Part shown: in pieces, positions 6,798 to 13,196 of the stretch
Numbering within the stretch: the stretch's first letter is position 1
Layout: every line of letters starts with the position of its first letter
From: Dokdonella_A sp937902695
Lineage (GTDB): Bacteria > Pseudomonadota > Gammaproteobacteria > Xanthomonadales > Rhodanobacteraceae
Assembly (NCBI GenBank): GCA_048498135.1
Contig: JBEHYO010000096.1
Location: 1 to 13,199 of the forward strand
Direction of reading: 5' to 3'
DNA: 13,199 nucleotides
Notes under the pieces: model-generated
Database searches by the model: none
Told to the model about the DNA's origin: nothing
Seen by the model: only the letters and a program-made list of their open reading frames with translations
Position numbers and translations under genes: made by a program

Positions 6798-7646
6798 CTA
6801 CGTTTTCAGGTGGACGACATGGCCATGCGCCGTCGTGAGCGTCGTATCGCCCGTTGCCGCGTCGCCGATGACGGCAAGCGCTTCGAATGTTTCCTCGCGC
6901 GACGGCGCGCCGTAGAGCACGATTCCCGCGCTGCCGCCGGATGCTTCGATGCGAAGGCCCGGCGCGACCTCGCCGGCGCCGCGCAGCGTGACACGCCGAA
7001 GGCGCTGCTTGGCGCCGCCGCGAAAATGGAGCCGCGCCGCGATCTCCTGTCCGGGAAAGCAGCCCTTGTCGAAGCGGATCGCGTCGAGGCGCTCGAGGTC
7101 GAGCGCTTGCGGAACGAACTCGTCCTGCGTCGCCGGGGCGATCCACGGCAGGCCCGCAGCGATGTCGGCGAGCCGCCATGCATCGAGTGCGCGATGATCG
7201 GTGGCCGCGCCCGGTGCCGGCCCGAGCCATGCGACACGCGAATCCCCCGGTGCGAACGCGTAACCGCCGTCGCGCGCGACGACTGCGCGCGCTGGAACTG
7301 GCGCGCCGCCTGCGTGGAGCCCCCAATCGTCGACGCCGAGAGCAACTTTCGCGCGCAGCACGTAGCGCGCGAGCGCATCGCGCATCGCGCGCGCGCCGCC
7401 GAGCGGCAACCAGAGAAGAAGCCGGTCGTCCGCCACGCGCAGCAGCGCGAACACGCCGCGCACGCGGCCTTGCGCGGTCAGCCATGCGCTCCACTGCCAG
7501 GTGCCCGGCGCGAGCCCGGCGACGTCGCTGGAGAACTGCGCATGCGCGAACGCGAGCGCGTCGGCGCCGGCAACCTCGATGAGCCCGGCGGCATCGATCG
7601 GCACGCGATCGCGGGCGCCGGTCGGAGAATCGCGCGTTTCTGACAT
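6798..7646 (-). CDS. ygfZ: YgfZ, folate-binding Fe-S cluster maintenance protein
   Basis: A cytoplasmic protein of the YgfZ/GcvT-like (IBA57/COG0354) family, which uses folate to help assemble or repair Fe-S clusters. It has 282 residues, somewhat shorter than the 326-residue E. coli protein. The family signature KGCFPGQE stands at 194-201 with the conserved Cys196, followed by IAARLHFRGGAKQRLRR. The N-terminal GcvT-like part includes FAHAQFSSDVAG (about 33-44), the usual LQGQ-type start of the fold, and the C-terminal part a small beta barrel. Start 7646 is chosen because the upstream extension of the frame lacks conservation-like features; AGAG lies 9 bases before it. It diverges from the sdh operon with 89 bases between. 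That placement fits its job, since SdhB carries three Fe-S clusters. Confidence 0.93.
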   Translation of the reverse strand: MSETRDSPTGARDRVPIDAAGLIEVAGADALAFAHAQFSSDVAGLAPGTWQWSAWLTAQGRVRGVFALLRVADDRLLLWLPLGGARAMRDALARYVLRAKVALGVDDWGLHAGGAPVPARAVVARDGGYAFAPGDSRVAWLGPAPGAATDHRALDAWRLADIAAGLPWIAPATQDEFVPQALDLERLDAIRFDKGCFPGQEIAARLHFRGGAKQRLRRVTLRGAGEVAPGLRIEASGGSAGIVLYGAPSREETFEALAVIGDAATGDTTLTTAHGHVVHLKT

Positions 7647-7686
7647 GGTTTCGACTCTAGCATTGCCGCGCAGACCGCAGTTTCGG

Positions 7687-7715
7687 TTGCCGTGCGGCGC
7701 CGCTGGACTTAACAT
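7687..7715 (+). promoter_or_regulatory. Candidate sigma-70 promoter of the sdh operon
   Basis: TTGCCG (7687-7692), exactly 17 bases, then TAACAT (7710-7715). Transcription would begin near 7722, leaving a leader of only about 14 bases before ATG 7736 with no Shine-Dalgarno-like sequence. It sits in the 89-base gap shared with the divergent ygfZ. Confidence 0.45.
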
Positions 7716-7735
7716 TGCGCGCCGCAACGCTTCCC

Positions 7736-7918
7736 ATGCCCGATCCCGAATCTCCCGAGTCCGTACCGAACGCCCCGGCGCCCGCCGAAACGGTGCCCGT
7801 GCCGGAGCACGTGCCGCCGCGCGAAAGGGCGCCTCGAGAGATCGGTGGACGCGAATCGGGCCTCGATCCGACGCGCTACGGCGACTGGGAGAAGAACGGC
7901 CGCTGCATCGATTTCTGA
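7736..7918 (+). CDS. DUF1674 protein, SDHAF4-like succinate dehydrogenase assembly factor
   Basis: A 60-residue protein. Its last third carries the DUF1674 signature GGRESGLDPTRYGDWEKNGR, then CIDF at the C-terminus. In mitochondria the homologue SDHAF4 (Sdh8) binds the flavinylated SdhA subunit before it joins SdhB; that role is known from eukaryotes and inferred here. The first 35 residues are acidic and proline-rich (DPESPES, APAPAETVPVPEHVPP), probably disordered. The start at ATG 7736 is the first ATG of the frame; a TTG at 7715 would overlap the promoter. It is the first gene of the sdh operon, 48 bases before sdhC, which supports the complex II role. The gene is short enough to be missed by automatic calling. 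Confidence 0.85.
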   Translation: MPDPESPESVPNAPAPAETVPVPEHVPPRERAPREIGGRESGLDPTRYGDWEKNGRCIDF

Positions 7919-7966
7919 CGCACGCACCCCTGCGAAACCATGGCTACCTCGAGCAGGAACTCCGAC

Positions 7967-8362
7967 ATGCCCGTTGCCGCACGCCCGCTGTCCCCGCATC
8001 TGTCGGTCTACCGCTGGCAGATCCAGATGGTGACCTCGATCGTGCACCGCGCGACCGGCATCGCGCTGTCGGTCGGCCTGCTGCTCGTCGCGTGGGCGCT
8101 GATCGCGCTTGCGAGCGGGCCTGCTGCGTTCGCCGACGTCGCCGCGTTCTGCACCTCCTGGATCGGCACGCTGCTTCTGGTCGGCTGGACCTGGTCGCTC
8201 GCGTTTCATTTCCTCAACGGCATCCGCCACCTCTGGCAGGACCTCGGCATCGGTTATGCCGTGGGCACGTTCGTGCGCGCGGGCTGGATCGTCCTCGGCG
8301 GCAGCGTCGTGCTGACCGCGCTGGTCTGGGCCCTGGTGCTGACGCGCGGAGGTGGCGCATGA
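7967..8362 (+). CDS. sdhC: Succinate dehydrogenase cytochrome b556 subunit SdhC
   Basis: The large membrane anchor of complex II, 131 residues, which with SdhD binds heme b and ubiquinone in the inner membrane. It begins RPLSPHLSVYRWQ, the usual start of the family. Counting from 7967, SIVHRATG (24-31) supplies Ser24 and Arg28, the equivalents of the E. coli quinone-site residues Ser27 and Arg31. AFHFLNGIRHLWQD holds the heme-ligand position His81 and the conserved GIRH. Three membrane helices are clear. I prefer ATG 7967, with AGGA 8 bases upstream, over ATG 7940, which would add nine residues and lacks a ribosome-binding site. The stop overlaps the start of sdhD as ATGA. Confidence 0.95.
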   Translation: MPVAARPLSPHLSVYRWQIQMVTSIVHRATGIALSVGLLLVAWALIALASGPAAFADVAAFCTSWIGTLLLVGWTWSLAFHFLNGIRHLWQDLGIGYAVGTFVRAGWIVLGGSVVLTALVWALVLTRGGGA

Positions 8363-8760
8363 GCGCGCGCTTCCGCACGCCGATGAAGATCGCGAACGGG
8401 CTCGGCTCGGCGCGGTCGGGCGCGCATCATTTCATGGTCCAGCGCACCACGGCCGTCGCGCTGATCGCGCTCGGCCTCTGGATCGTCTGGATCGCGCTCG
8501 GAATGCTGCACATGGATTACGCGTCGGCGCGTGCGCTGATCGCGCGACCGTGGAATGCGCTGCTGATGATCGCGTTCGTGATCGCGGCATTCTGGCACGC
8601 GCAGCTCGGCCTTCAGGTCATCATCGAAGACTACGTGCACGCAAAGGGCGTCGAGCTCGCGCTGCAGATCGTCGTCAAGTTCGCCTGCTTCCTCGGCGCC
8701 GCCGCGAGCGTGCTCGCCGTCATCCGCGTCGCGCTCGGCGCGGCGCCGCTCGGAACCTGA
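8359..8760 (+). CDS. sdhD: Succinate dehydrogenase membrane anchor subunit SdhD
   Basis: The small membrane anchor of complex II, 133 residues with three helices. It starts within the stop of sdhC (4-base ATGA overlap) and has a strong ribosome-binding site, GGAGGT, 5 bases upstream, so translation of the two is probably coupled. Family marks are GSARSGAHHFMVQRTTA near residues 16-32 and FWHAQLGLQVIIEDYVH. His80 matches the position of the E. coli heme-region His71, and Asp91-Tyr92 match E. coli Asp82-Tyr83 at the quinone site. The C-terminal helix (about 101-126) is followed by a short tail. sdhA starts 4 bases after its stop. Confidence 0.95.
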   Translation: MSARFRTPMKIANGLGSARSGAHHFMVQRTTAVALIALGLWIVWIALGMLHMDYASARALIARPWNALLMIAFVIAAFWHAQLGLQVIIEDYVHAKGVELALQIVVKFACFLGAAASVLAVIRVALGAAPLGT

Positions 8761-8764
8761 CCGC

Positions 8765-10552
8765 ATGGAAAGCTACAAGATCCAGGAGCACAAGTACGAC
8801 ATCGTCGTCATCGGCGCCGGCGGCGCGGGTCTTCGCGCGACATTCGGCCTCGCCGCGACCGGTTTGCAGACGGCGTGCCTCACCAAGGTGTTTCCGACGC
8901 GCTCGCACACGGTCGCCGCGCAAGGCGGCATCTCCGCGGCGCTCGGCAACATGGGCGAGGACGACTGGCGCTTCCATTTCTACGACACGATCAAGGGCTC
9001 GGACTGGCTCGGCGACCAGGACGCGATCGAGTACATGTGCCGCGAGGCGATCCCGGCGATCATCGAGCTCGAGCACTACGGCGTGCCGTTCTCGCGCACC
9101 GAAGAAGGCAAGATCTACCAGCGCCCGTTCGGCGGCATGACCACGCACTACGGCAAGGGCACCGCCCAGCGCACGTGCGCGGCGGCCGACCGCACCGGCC
9201 ACGCGATCCTGCACACGCTCTATCAGCAATCGCTCAAGCACGACGCGCGCTTCTTCATCGAGTATTTCGCGCTCGACCTCATCTTCGACGACGAAGGCGT
9301 CTGCCGCGGCGTGCTCGCGCTCGACATGAGCGAGGGCACGATGCATCTCTTCCGCGCGCACGGCGTCGTGCTCGCGACCGGCGGCTACGGCCGCGCCTAC
9401 TTCACGGCGACGTCGGCACACACCTGCACCGGCGACGGCGGCGGTCTCGCGCTCCGCGCCGGGCTGCCGATGCAGGACATGGAGTTCGTCCAGTTTCATC
9501 CGACGGGCATCTACGGCGCCGGCTGCCTCATCACCGAAGGCGCGCGCGGCGAGGGCGGCTATCTCACGAACGCGAAGGGCGAGCGCTTCATGGAGCGCTA
9601 CGCGCCGAACGCGAAGGATCTCGCCTCGCGCGACGTCGTCTCGCGCGCGATGACGATCGAGATGCGCGAAGGCCGCGGCCTCGGCGAGCACAAGGACTTC
9701 ATCAATCTCAATCTCCAGCACCTCGGCGCCGACGTGCTGCACGAGAAACTTCCGGGCATTTCGGAAAGCGCGCGCATCTTCGCCGGCGTCGACGTGACCA
9801 AAGAGCCCATTCCGGTCGCGCCGACCGTGCACTACAACATGGGCGGCATTCCGACGAACTACCACGGCGAGGTCGTGCGCAAGATCGGCGGCGACCCCGA
9901 CGCGGTCGTGCCGGGCCTCTATTCGATCGGCGAAGCCGCGTGCGTGTCGGTGCACGGCGCGAACCGGCTCGGCTCGAACTCGCTGCTCGATCTCGTCGTG
10001 TTCGGCCGCGCGGTCGCGCAGCGCTGTCAGGCGACGATCAAGCCGAACCAGCCGCACAAGGAGCTCGCGGCGTCGGTCTGCGATCCGGCGCTCTCGAGCT
10101 TCGACAGGATCCGCCACGCGAACGGTTCGATGCCGACCGCGGAAATCCGCACCACCATGCAGCGCACGATGCAGAAGGACGCCGCCGTGTTCCGCACGGC
10201 CCAATCGCTGCAGGAAGGCTGCGCGAAGATGGCGCAGGTGTTTGCGTCCTTCGACGACGTGCGCGTCTCGGACCGCTCGCTGATCTGGAACTCGGACCTG
10301 ATCGAGACGCTCGAGCTGCAGAATCTCCTCTACAACGCCGTCGCGACGATCAACTCCGCCGAGCAGCGCCACGAAAGCCGTGGCGCCCACGCGCGCGAAG
10401 ACTTTCCGGACCGCGACGATCAGAACTGGATGAAGCACACGCTGGTCAATGTCGACGCGAAAGGTGCGTGCTCGTTCGATTTCCGGCCGGTGCACATGCA
10501 GCCGATGACGAACGATGTCGAGGCCGTGCCGCCGAAGAAACGCGTGTACTGA
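8765..10552 (+). CDS. sdhA: Succinate dehydrogenase flavoprotein subunit SdhA
   Basis: The catalytic subunit that oxidises succinate to fumarate in the TCA cycle, 595 residues, the usual length. The dinucleotide fold VVIGAGGAGLRA is at 14-25. FPTRSHTVAAQGG carries His48, the residue to which FAD is covalently bound, the step that SdhE assists. The active site is complete: His245 in FHPTGIYGAG, RGEGG at 261-265, Arg294 in SRDVVSRA (E. coli Arg286), His356 in PTVHYNMGG and Arg401 in GANRLGSNSL. The C-terminal capping part ends with a basic PPKKRVY. Start 8765 is fixed by the family N-terminus and lies 4 bases after sdhD. Long frames on the opposite strand and in another plus frame are high-GC shadows of this gene. 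Confidence 0.98.
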   Translation: MESYKIQEHKYDIVVIGAGGAGLRATFGLAATGLQTACLTKVFPTRSHTVAAQGGISAALGNMGEDDWRFHFYDTIKGSDWLGDQDAIEYMCREAIPAIIELEHYGVPFSRTEEGKIYQRPFGGMTTHYGKGTAQRTCAAADRTGHAILHTLYQQSLKHDARFFIEYFALDLIFDDEGVCRGVLALDMSEGTMHLFRAHGVVLATGGYGRAYFTATSAHTCTGDGGGLALRAGLPMQDMEFVQFHPTGIYGAGCLITEGARGEGGYLTNAKGERFMERYAPNAKDLASRDVVSRAMTIEMREGRGLGEHKDFINLNLQHLGADVLHEKLPGISESARIFAGVDVTKEPIPVAPTVHYNMGGIPTNYHGEVVRKIGGDPDAVVPGLYSIGEAACVSVHGANRLGSNSLLDLVVFGRAVAQRCQATIKPNQPHKELAASVCDPALSSFDRIRHANGSMPTAEIRTTMQRTMQKDAAVFRTAQSLQEGCAKMAQVFASFDDVRVSDRSLIWNSDLIETLELQNLLYNAVATINSAEQRHESRGAHAREDFPDRDDQNWMKHTLVNVDAKGACSFDFRPVHMQPMTNDVEAVPPKKRVY

Positions 10553-10561
10553 GGTGCGCCG

Positions 10562-10786
10562 ATGACCGGTTTCCCGAATCCACTTTCCTTCCTGATCGTC
10601 GCGAGCATCGCGATTCCGCTCGGCGTCATGTTGCGACGCTGGTACGCCCAGGATCCGCAGCGGAGCCTCCTCGTGTTGTGCGTCATGCTCGCATTCGTCT
10701 CGCCGTGGCTCGCGCTTGCCGTGTACGTGCTCGCGAAGTCGCCGGGCCTCCTCTTTCGGTACGGTCAACGCATTCAAGGCAACTGA
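10562..10786 (+). CDS. Unnamed 74-residue two-helix membrane protein between sdhA and sdhB
   Basis: A small membrane protein set inside the sdh operon. Helix 1 covers about 8-25 (SFLIVASIAIPLGVML), a basic loop RRWYAQDPQR follows, helix 2 covers about 35-58 (LLVLCVMLAFVSPWLALAVYVL), and the tail is basic with an aromatic residue (LLFRYGQRIQGN). GAGGTG lies 5 bases before the ATG and overlaps the sdhA stop codon, so initiation looks efficient and coupled. Its own stop lies only 2 bases before sdhB. I do not recognise the family. The place in the operon suggests an accessory subunit, assembly helper or membrane adaptor of complex II, but this rests on context alone. It is too hydrophobic and too regular in its signals to be a chance frame. 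Confidence 0.75.
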   Translation: MTGFPNPLSFLIVASIAIPLGVMLRRWYAQDPQRSLLVLCVMLAFVSPWLALAVYVLAKSPGLLFRYGQRIQGN

Positions 10787-10788
10787 CG

Positions 10789-11574
10789 ATGGCTGAGTTC
10801 ACGCTCCCGAAGAATTCGAAGATCAAGCCCGGCCAGAAGTTTCCGGCGAAGGCCGACGCGAAGGACGTCCGCACGTTCCGCGTCTACCGCTGGAGCCCTG
10901 ACGACGGCGAGAACCCCCGCATCGACGAATACGAAGTCGACATGGCGGCCTGCGGCCCGATGGTTCTGGACGCGCTGATCAAGATCAAGAACGAGATCGA
11001 CCCGACCTTGACGTTCCGCCGCTCGTGCCGCGAAGGCATCTGCGGCTCGTGCGCGATGAACATCGACGGCACGAACACGCTGGCATGCACGAAGGCGATC
11101 GGGGATTGCGCGTCCGGCGACGTGAAGGTCTATCCGTTACCGCACATGCCGGTCGTCAAGGATCTCGTGCCCGACCTGACGCATTTCTACGCGCAGTACG
11201 CGTCGGTCAAGCCGTGGCTCCGCACCGAGACGCCGCCGCCCGATCGCGAGCGCCTGCAATCGAAGGAAGACCGCGCGAAGCTCGACGGCCTGTACGAATG
11301 CATCCTCTGCGCGTGCTGCACGACGGCGTGCCCGAGCTACTGGTGGAACAGCGACAGGTATCTCGGCCCGGCCGTGCTGCTGCAGGCGTATCGCTGGATC
11401 GCCGACTCGCGCGACGAGGACACCGGGGCGCGTCTCGACGAGCTCGAGGATCCATTCAAGCTCTACCGCTGCCACACGATCATGAACTGCACGCGGACGT
11501 GCCCGAAGGGATTGAATCCGGCCAAGGCGATCGCCGAGGTCAAGAAGCTCATCGTCGAGCGGCAGTGCAGCTGA
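10789..11574 (+). CDS. sdhB: Succinate dehydrogenase iron-sulfur subunit SdhB
   Basis: The electron-transfer subunit of complex II, 261 residues. It carries all three clusters: [2Fe-2S] from Cys80, Cys85, Cys88 and Cys100 (CREGICGSC); [4Fe-4S] from Cys171, Cys174, Cys177 and Cys238; and [3Fe-4S] from Cys181, Cys228 and Cys234 (CILCACCTTACP and CHTIMNCTRTCPKGLNP). Trp185-Trp186 after CPSY match the E. coli quinone-site tryptophans. The N-terminus has about 28 extra residues, rich in lysine and proline, before the ferredoxin fold; many Xanthomonadales SdhB proteins are of this length. AAGG lies 9 bases upstream of ATG 10789. It is followed by a REP-like element and then sdhE. Confidence 0.97.
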   Translation: MAEFTLPKNSKIKPGQKFPAKADAKDVRTFRVYRWSPDDGENPRIDEYEVDMAACGPMVLDALIKIKNEIDPTLTFRRSCREGICGSCAMNIDGTNTLACTKAIGDCASGDVKVYPLPHMPVVKDLVPDLTHFYAQYASVKPWLRTETPPPDRERLQSKEDRAKLDGLYECILCACCTTACPSYWWNSDRYLGPAVLLQAYRWIADSRDEDTGARLDELEDPFKLYRCHTIMNCTRTCPKGLNPAKAIAEVKKLIVERQCS

Positions 11575-11585
11575 CGCGTGCTTTT

Positions 11586-11687
11586 CCCCTCTCCCGCTTG
11601 CGGGAGAGGGTAGGGTGAGGGCCATCGGAGTGAAGCGGCGAACCAGCGTGCCCTCACCCCAGCCCTCTCCCGCAAGCGGGAGAGGGG
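11586..11687. repeat. REP-like nested palindromic element
   Basis: Two near-identical arms, 11586-11622 and 11650-11687, face each other around a 27-base centre (11623-11649). Each arm holds its own palindrome, CTCTCCCGC-TT/AA-GCGGGAGAG, plus a GGTGAGGGC / GCCCTCACC end. The arms differ by one extra base and one or two substitutions. Elements with this CCCTCTCCCGC core are common between genes in GC-rich proteobacteria. Translated in one frame it yields the familiar false peptide PSPQPSPASGRG. It separates sdhB from sdhE and could fold into a large cruciform or a stable RNA structure that alters expression downstream. Confidence 0.9.
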
Positions 11688-11701
11688 GAACGGCAGCTTT
11701 C

Positions 11702-11959
11702 GTGATTCCCAACGCCGATCTGGACATCAACCGCCTGCGCTGGCGCTGCCGTCGCGGCACGCGCGAGCTCGACCGCCTGCTCGGCTGGTGGCTGACGGCG
11801 CGCTACGAAAAATCCGATGGCGCCGCGCGCGTCGCGTTCGCGAACATGCTCGACCAATCCGACCCCGATCTCTGGGACTGGCTCACCGGCCACGCCCGGC
11901 CGGCCGAACCAGCCTTTGCGCGCATCGTCGATGAGATCCGTTCCGAGCATCGCGTTTGA
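11702..11959 (+). CDS. sdhE: SdhE, FAD assembly factor 2 for succinate dehydrogenase
   Basis: A small soluble factor (SDHAF2/Sdh5, formerly YgfY or CptB) that promotes covalent attachment of FAD to SdhA. It has 85 residues from GTG 11702. The family marks are NRLRWRCRRGTRELDRLL near the N-terminus, containing the conserved RGxxE motif (RGTRE), and DLWDWLTG in the second half. The upstream frame is open to 11615, but that part translates the REP-like element and is not protein. No ATG is available in a sensible place. The nearest purine-rich stretch (GAGGGGGA) is 12 bases upstream and is the edge of the repeat, so the ribosome-binding site may be borrowed from it. The last 29 bases overlap ygfX. 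Confidence 0.9.
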   Translation: MIPNADLDINRLRWRCRRGTRELDRLLGWWLTARYEKSDGAARVAFANMLDQSDPDLWDWLTGHARPAEPAFARIVDEIRSEHRV

Positions 11960-12356
11960 CTACCGGCCCGCGCCGGAGATCGTTGCGATCGCCGTCCTCG
12001 TCGTCGTCGCGGCCGCGTCGGCGCCCTGGTTCAGCGCGGCATCGGTCGCCGTGCAAGCGGCCGTTTCGCTCGCGGCCGGCGCATACGGCATCGTCGCGCT
12101 ACGCCGGTTCGCACGCATCCGCTTCGCGCGCCTCGCGTATCGCGCCTCGGGCTGGGTGCTCGTCGACGCGGGCGGCGCGGAGCACGCGGCACGGCTCGCA
12201 TCGCACCGACGCTACGGCGCGTGGATCGCGCTCGATTTCCGCCCGGATGGCCGCCCTGCGTTCCGCGCGCTCGTCGGCCCCGGCAACGCGGATGTCGAAA
12301 CCCGTCGCCGCCTGACCGTGCTGCTGTCGCGCGCCGAAGTCCTACAAACCGGCTAG
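11931..12356 (+). CDS. ygfX: YgfX (CptA)-like membrane protein
   Basis: A 141-residue protein starting inside the last codons of sdhE (29-base overlap, different frame), as in the sdhE-ygfX pairs of gammaproteobacteria. After FDYRPAPE come two membrane helices at about 16-36 (VAIAVLVVVAAASAPWF) and 41-60, the layout of YgfX, followed by a soluble beta-rich domain (RLAYRASGWVLVDAGG, WIALDFRPDGRPAFRALVGPG). E. coli YgfX is 135 residues and is described as an SdhE partner and, in some reports, a toxin that acts on cytoskeletal proteins. Sequence similarity in this family is low, so the call rests on size, topology and position. The C-terminus ends near a TAG with no terminator. Confidence 0.8.
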   Translation: MRSVPSIAFDYRPAPEIVAIAVLVVVAAASAPWFSAASVAVQAAVSLAAGAYGIVALRRFARIRFARLAYRASGWVLVDAGGAEHAARLASHRRYGAWIALDFRPDGRPAFRALVGPGNADVETRRRLTVLLSRAEVLQTG

Positions 12357-12449
12357 CGCGGCTCACTTGCCGCTGCCGGACGGATACGGCACTCTCGCCG
12401 CCGTTCGGTGTCGCAAGGCTGCGCCGACTACAAGGATTCCGACGCCCGC

Positions 12450-13196
12450 ATGTTCAGACCCCTCGAAGTCTTCATCGGCTTGCGCTACACGCGGGCGAAG
12501 CGGCGCAACCATTTCATCTCGTTCATCTCGCTGGTTTCGATTCTCGGCATCGCGGTCGGCGTCACGGCGCTGATCACGGTGATTTCGGTCATGAACGGCT
12601 TCGACAAGGAGCTCAAGGACCGCATCCTCGGCATGGTCGCCGATGCGCAGATCTCCGGCGTCGGCGAAACCGTGCGCGACTGGCAGGCCGCGATCGACAC
12701 CGCGCAGAAGAATCCGCACGTGCGCGGCGCCGCGCCGTACGTCGAGCGCGAGGCGATGCTGCAGGGCCGCCGCAACGCCGGCGCGCTGATTCGCGGCGTC
12801 GTGCCCGATCTCGAGCCGCGCGTCTCCGAGATCGACAAGCGCATGATCGCCGGCAAGCTTTCCGATCTTGCGCCCGGCAGCTTCGGCATCGTGCTCGGCA
12901 AGGAGCTCGCGATGTCGCTCGGCCGGCTCGACGTCGGCGATCACGTCACCGTGTTCGCGCCCGAGTTCAGCGCATCGCCGATCGGCGCGCTGCCGCGGCT
13001 CAAGCGCTTCACCGTCGTCGGCATCTTCGAGGCCGGCATGCAGGAATACGATTCCGGGCTTGCCGTCGTGAACATGCAGGATGCCGAGACTTTGTACCGC
13101 CTGGACGGCCCGACCGGCATCCGCCTCAAGCTCGACGACATGTTCCAGGCGTTCGCGGTCGGCCGCGGGGGGGGCGGGGGGGGGGTGAGGAGGTAG
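12450..13196 (+). CDS. lolC: LolC-type lipoprotein-releasing ABC transporter permease (truncated at contig end)
   Basis: The N-terminal 235 or so residues of an inner-membrane permease of the LolCDE complex, which releases outer-membrane lipoproteins to LolA. The start MFRPLEVFIGLRYTRAKRR is the typical one and is placed at 12450; the frame is open to GTG 12408, but the extra 14 residues do not fit. AAGGA lies 13 bases upstream, longer than usual. The first membrane helix covers about 22-47 (ISFISLVSILGIAVGVTALI) and the large periplasmic domain follows (MacB-PCD type; EREAMLQGRR, GIVLGKELA, GMQEYDSGLAVVNM). Family length is about 415 residues, so the FtsX-like C-terminal half is missing. From about 13160 the reading is glycine only and hits a stop at 13194; this is probably artefact, so the stop should not be trusted. 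Confidence 0.9.
   Translation: MFRPLEVFIGLRYTRAKRRNHFISFISLVSILGIAVGVTALITVISVMNGFDKELKDRILGMVADAQISGVGETVRDWQAAIDTAQKNPHVRGAAPYVEREAMLQGRRNAGALIRGVVPDLEPRVSEIDKRMIAGKLSDLAPGSFGIVLGKELAMSLGRLDVGDHVTVFAPEFSASPIGALPRLKRFTVVGIFEAGMQEYDSGLAVVNMQDAETLYRLDGPTGIRLKLDDMFQAFAVGRGGGGGGVRR

Noticed and set aside
8720..10777. 685-codon minus-strand frame opposite sdhA
   Set aside because: Complete antisense shadow of sdhA with composition driven by codon bias; no start signal or family feature.
8875..11574. 899-codon plus frame that could look like a fusion ending in sdhB
   Set aside because: Only its last 261 codons are real (sdhB). The first part is the wrong frame of sdhA and merely happens to lack stops.
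11615..11701. N-terminal extension of sdhE containing PSPQPSPASGRG
   Set aside because: This is the translated REP-like element, a known source of false N-termini.
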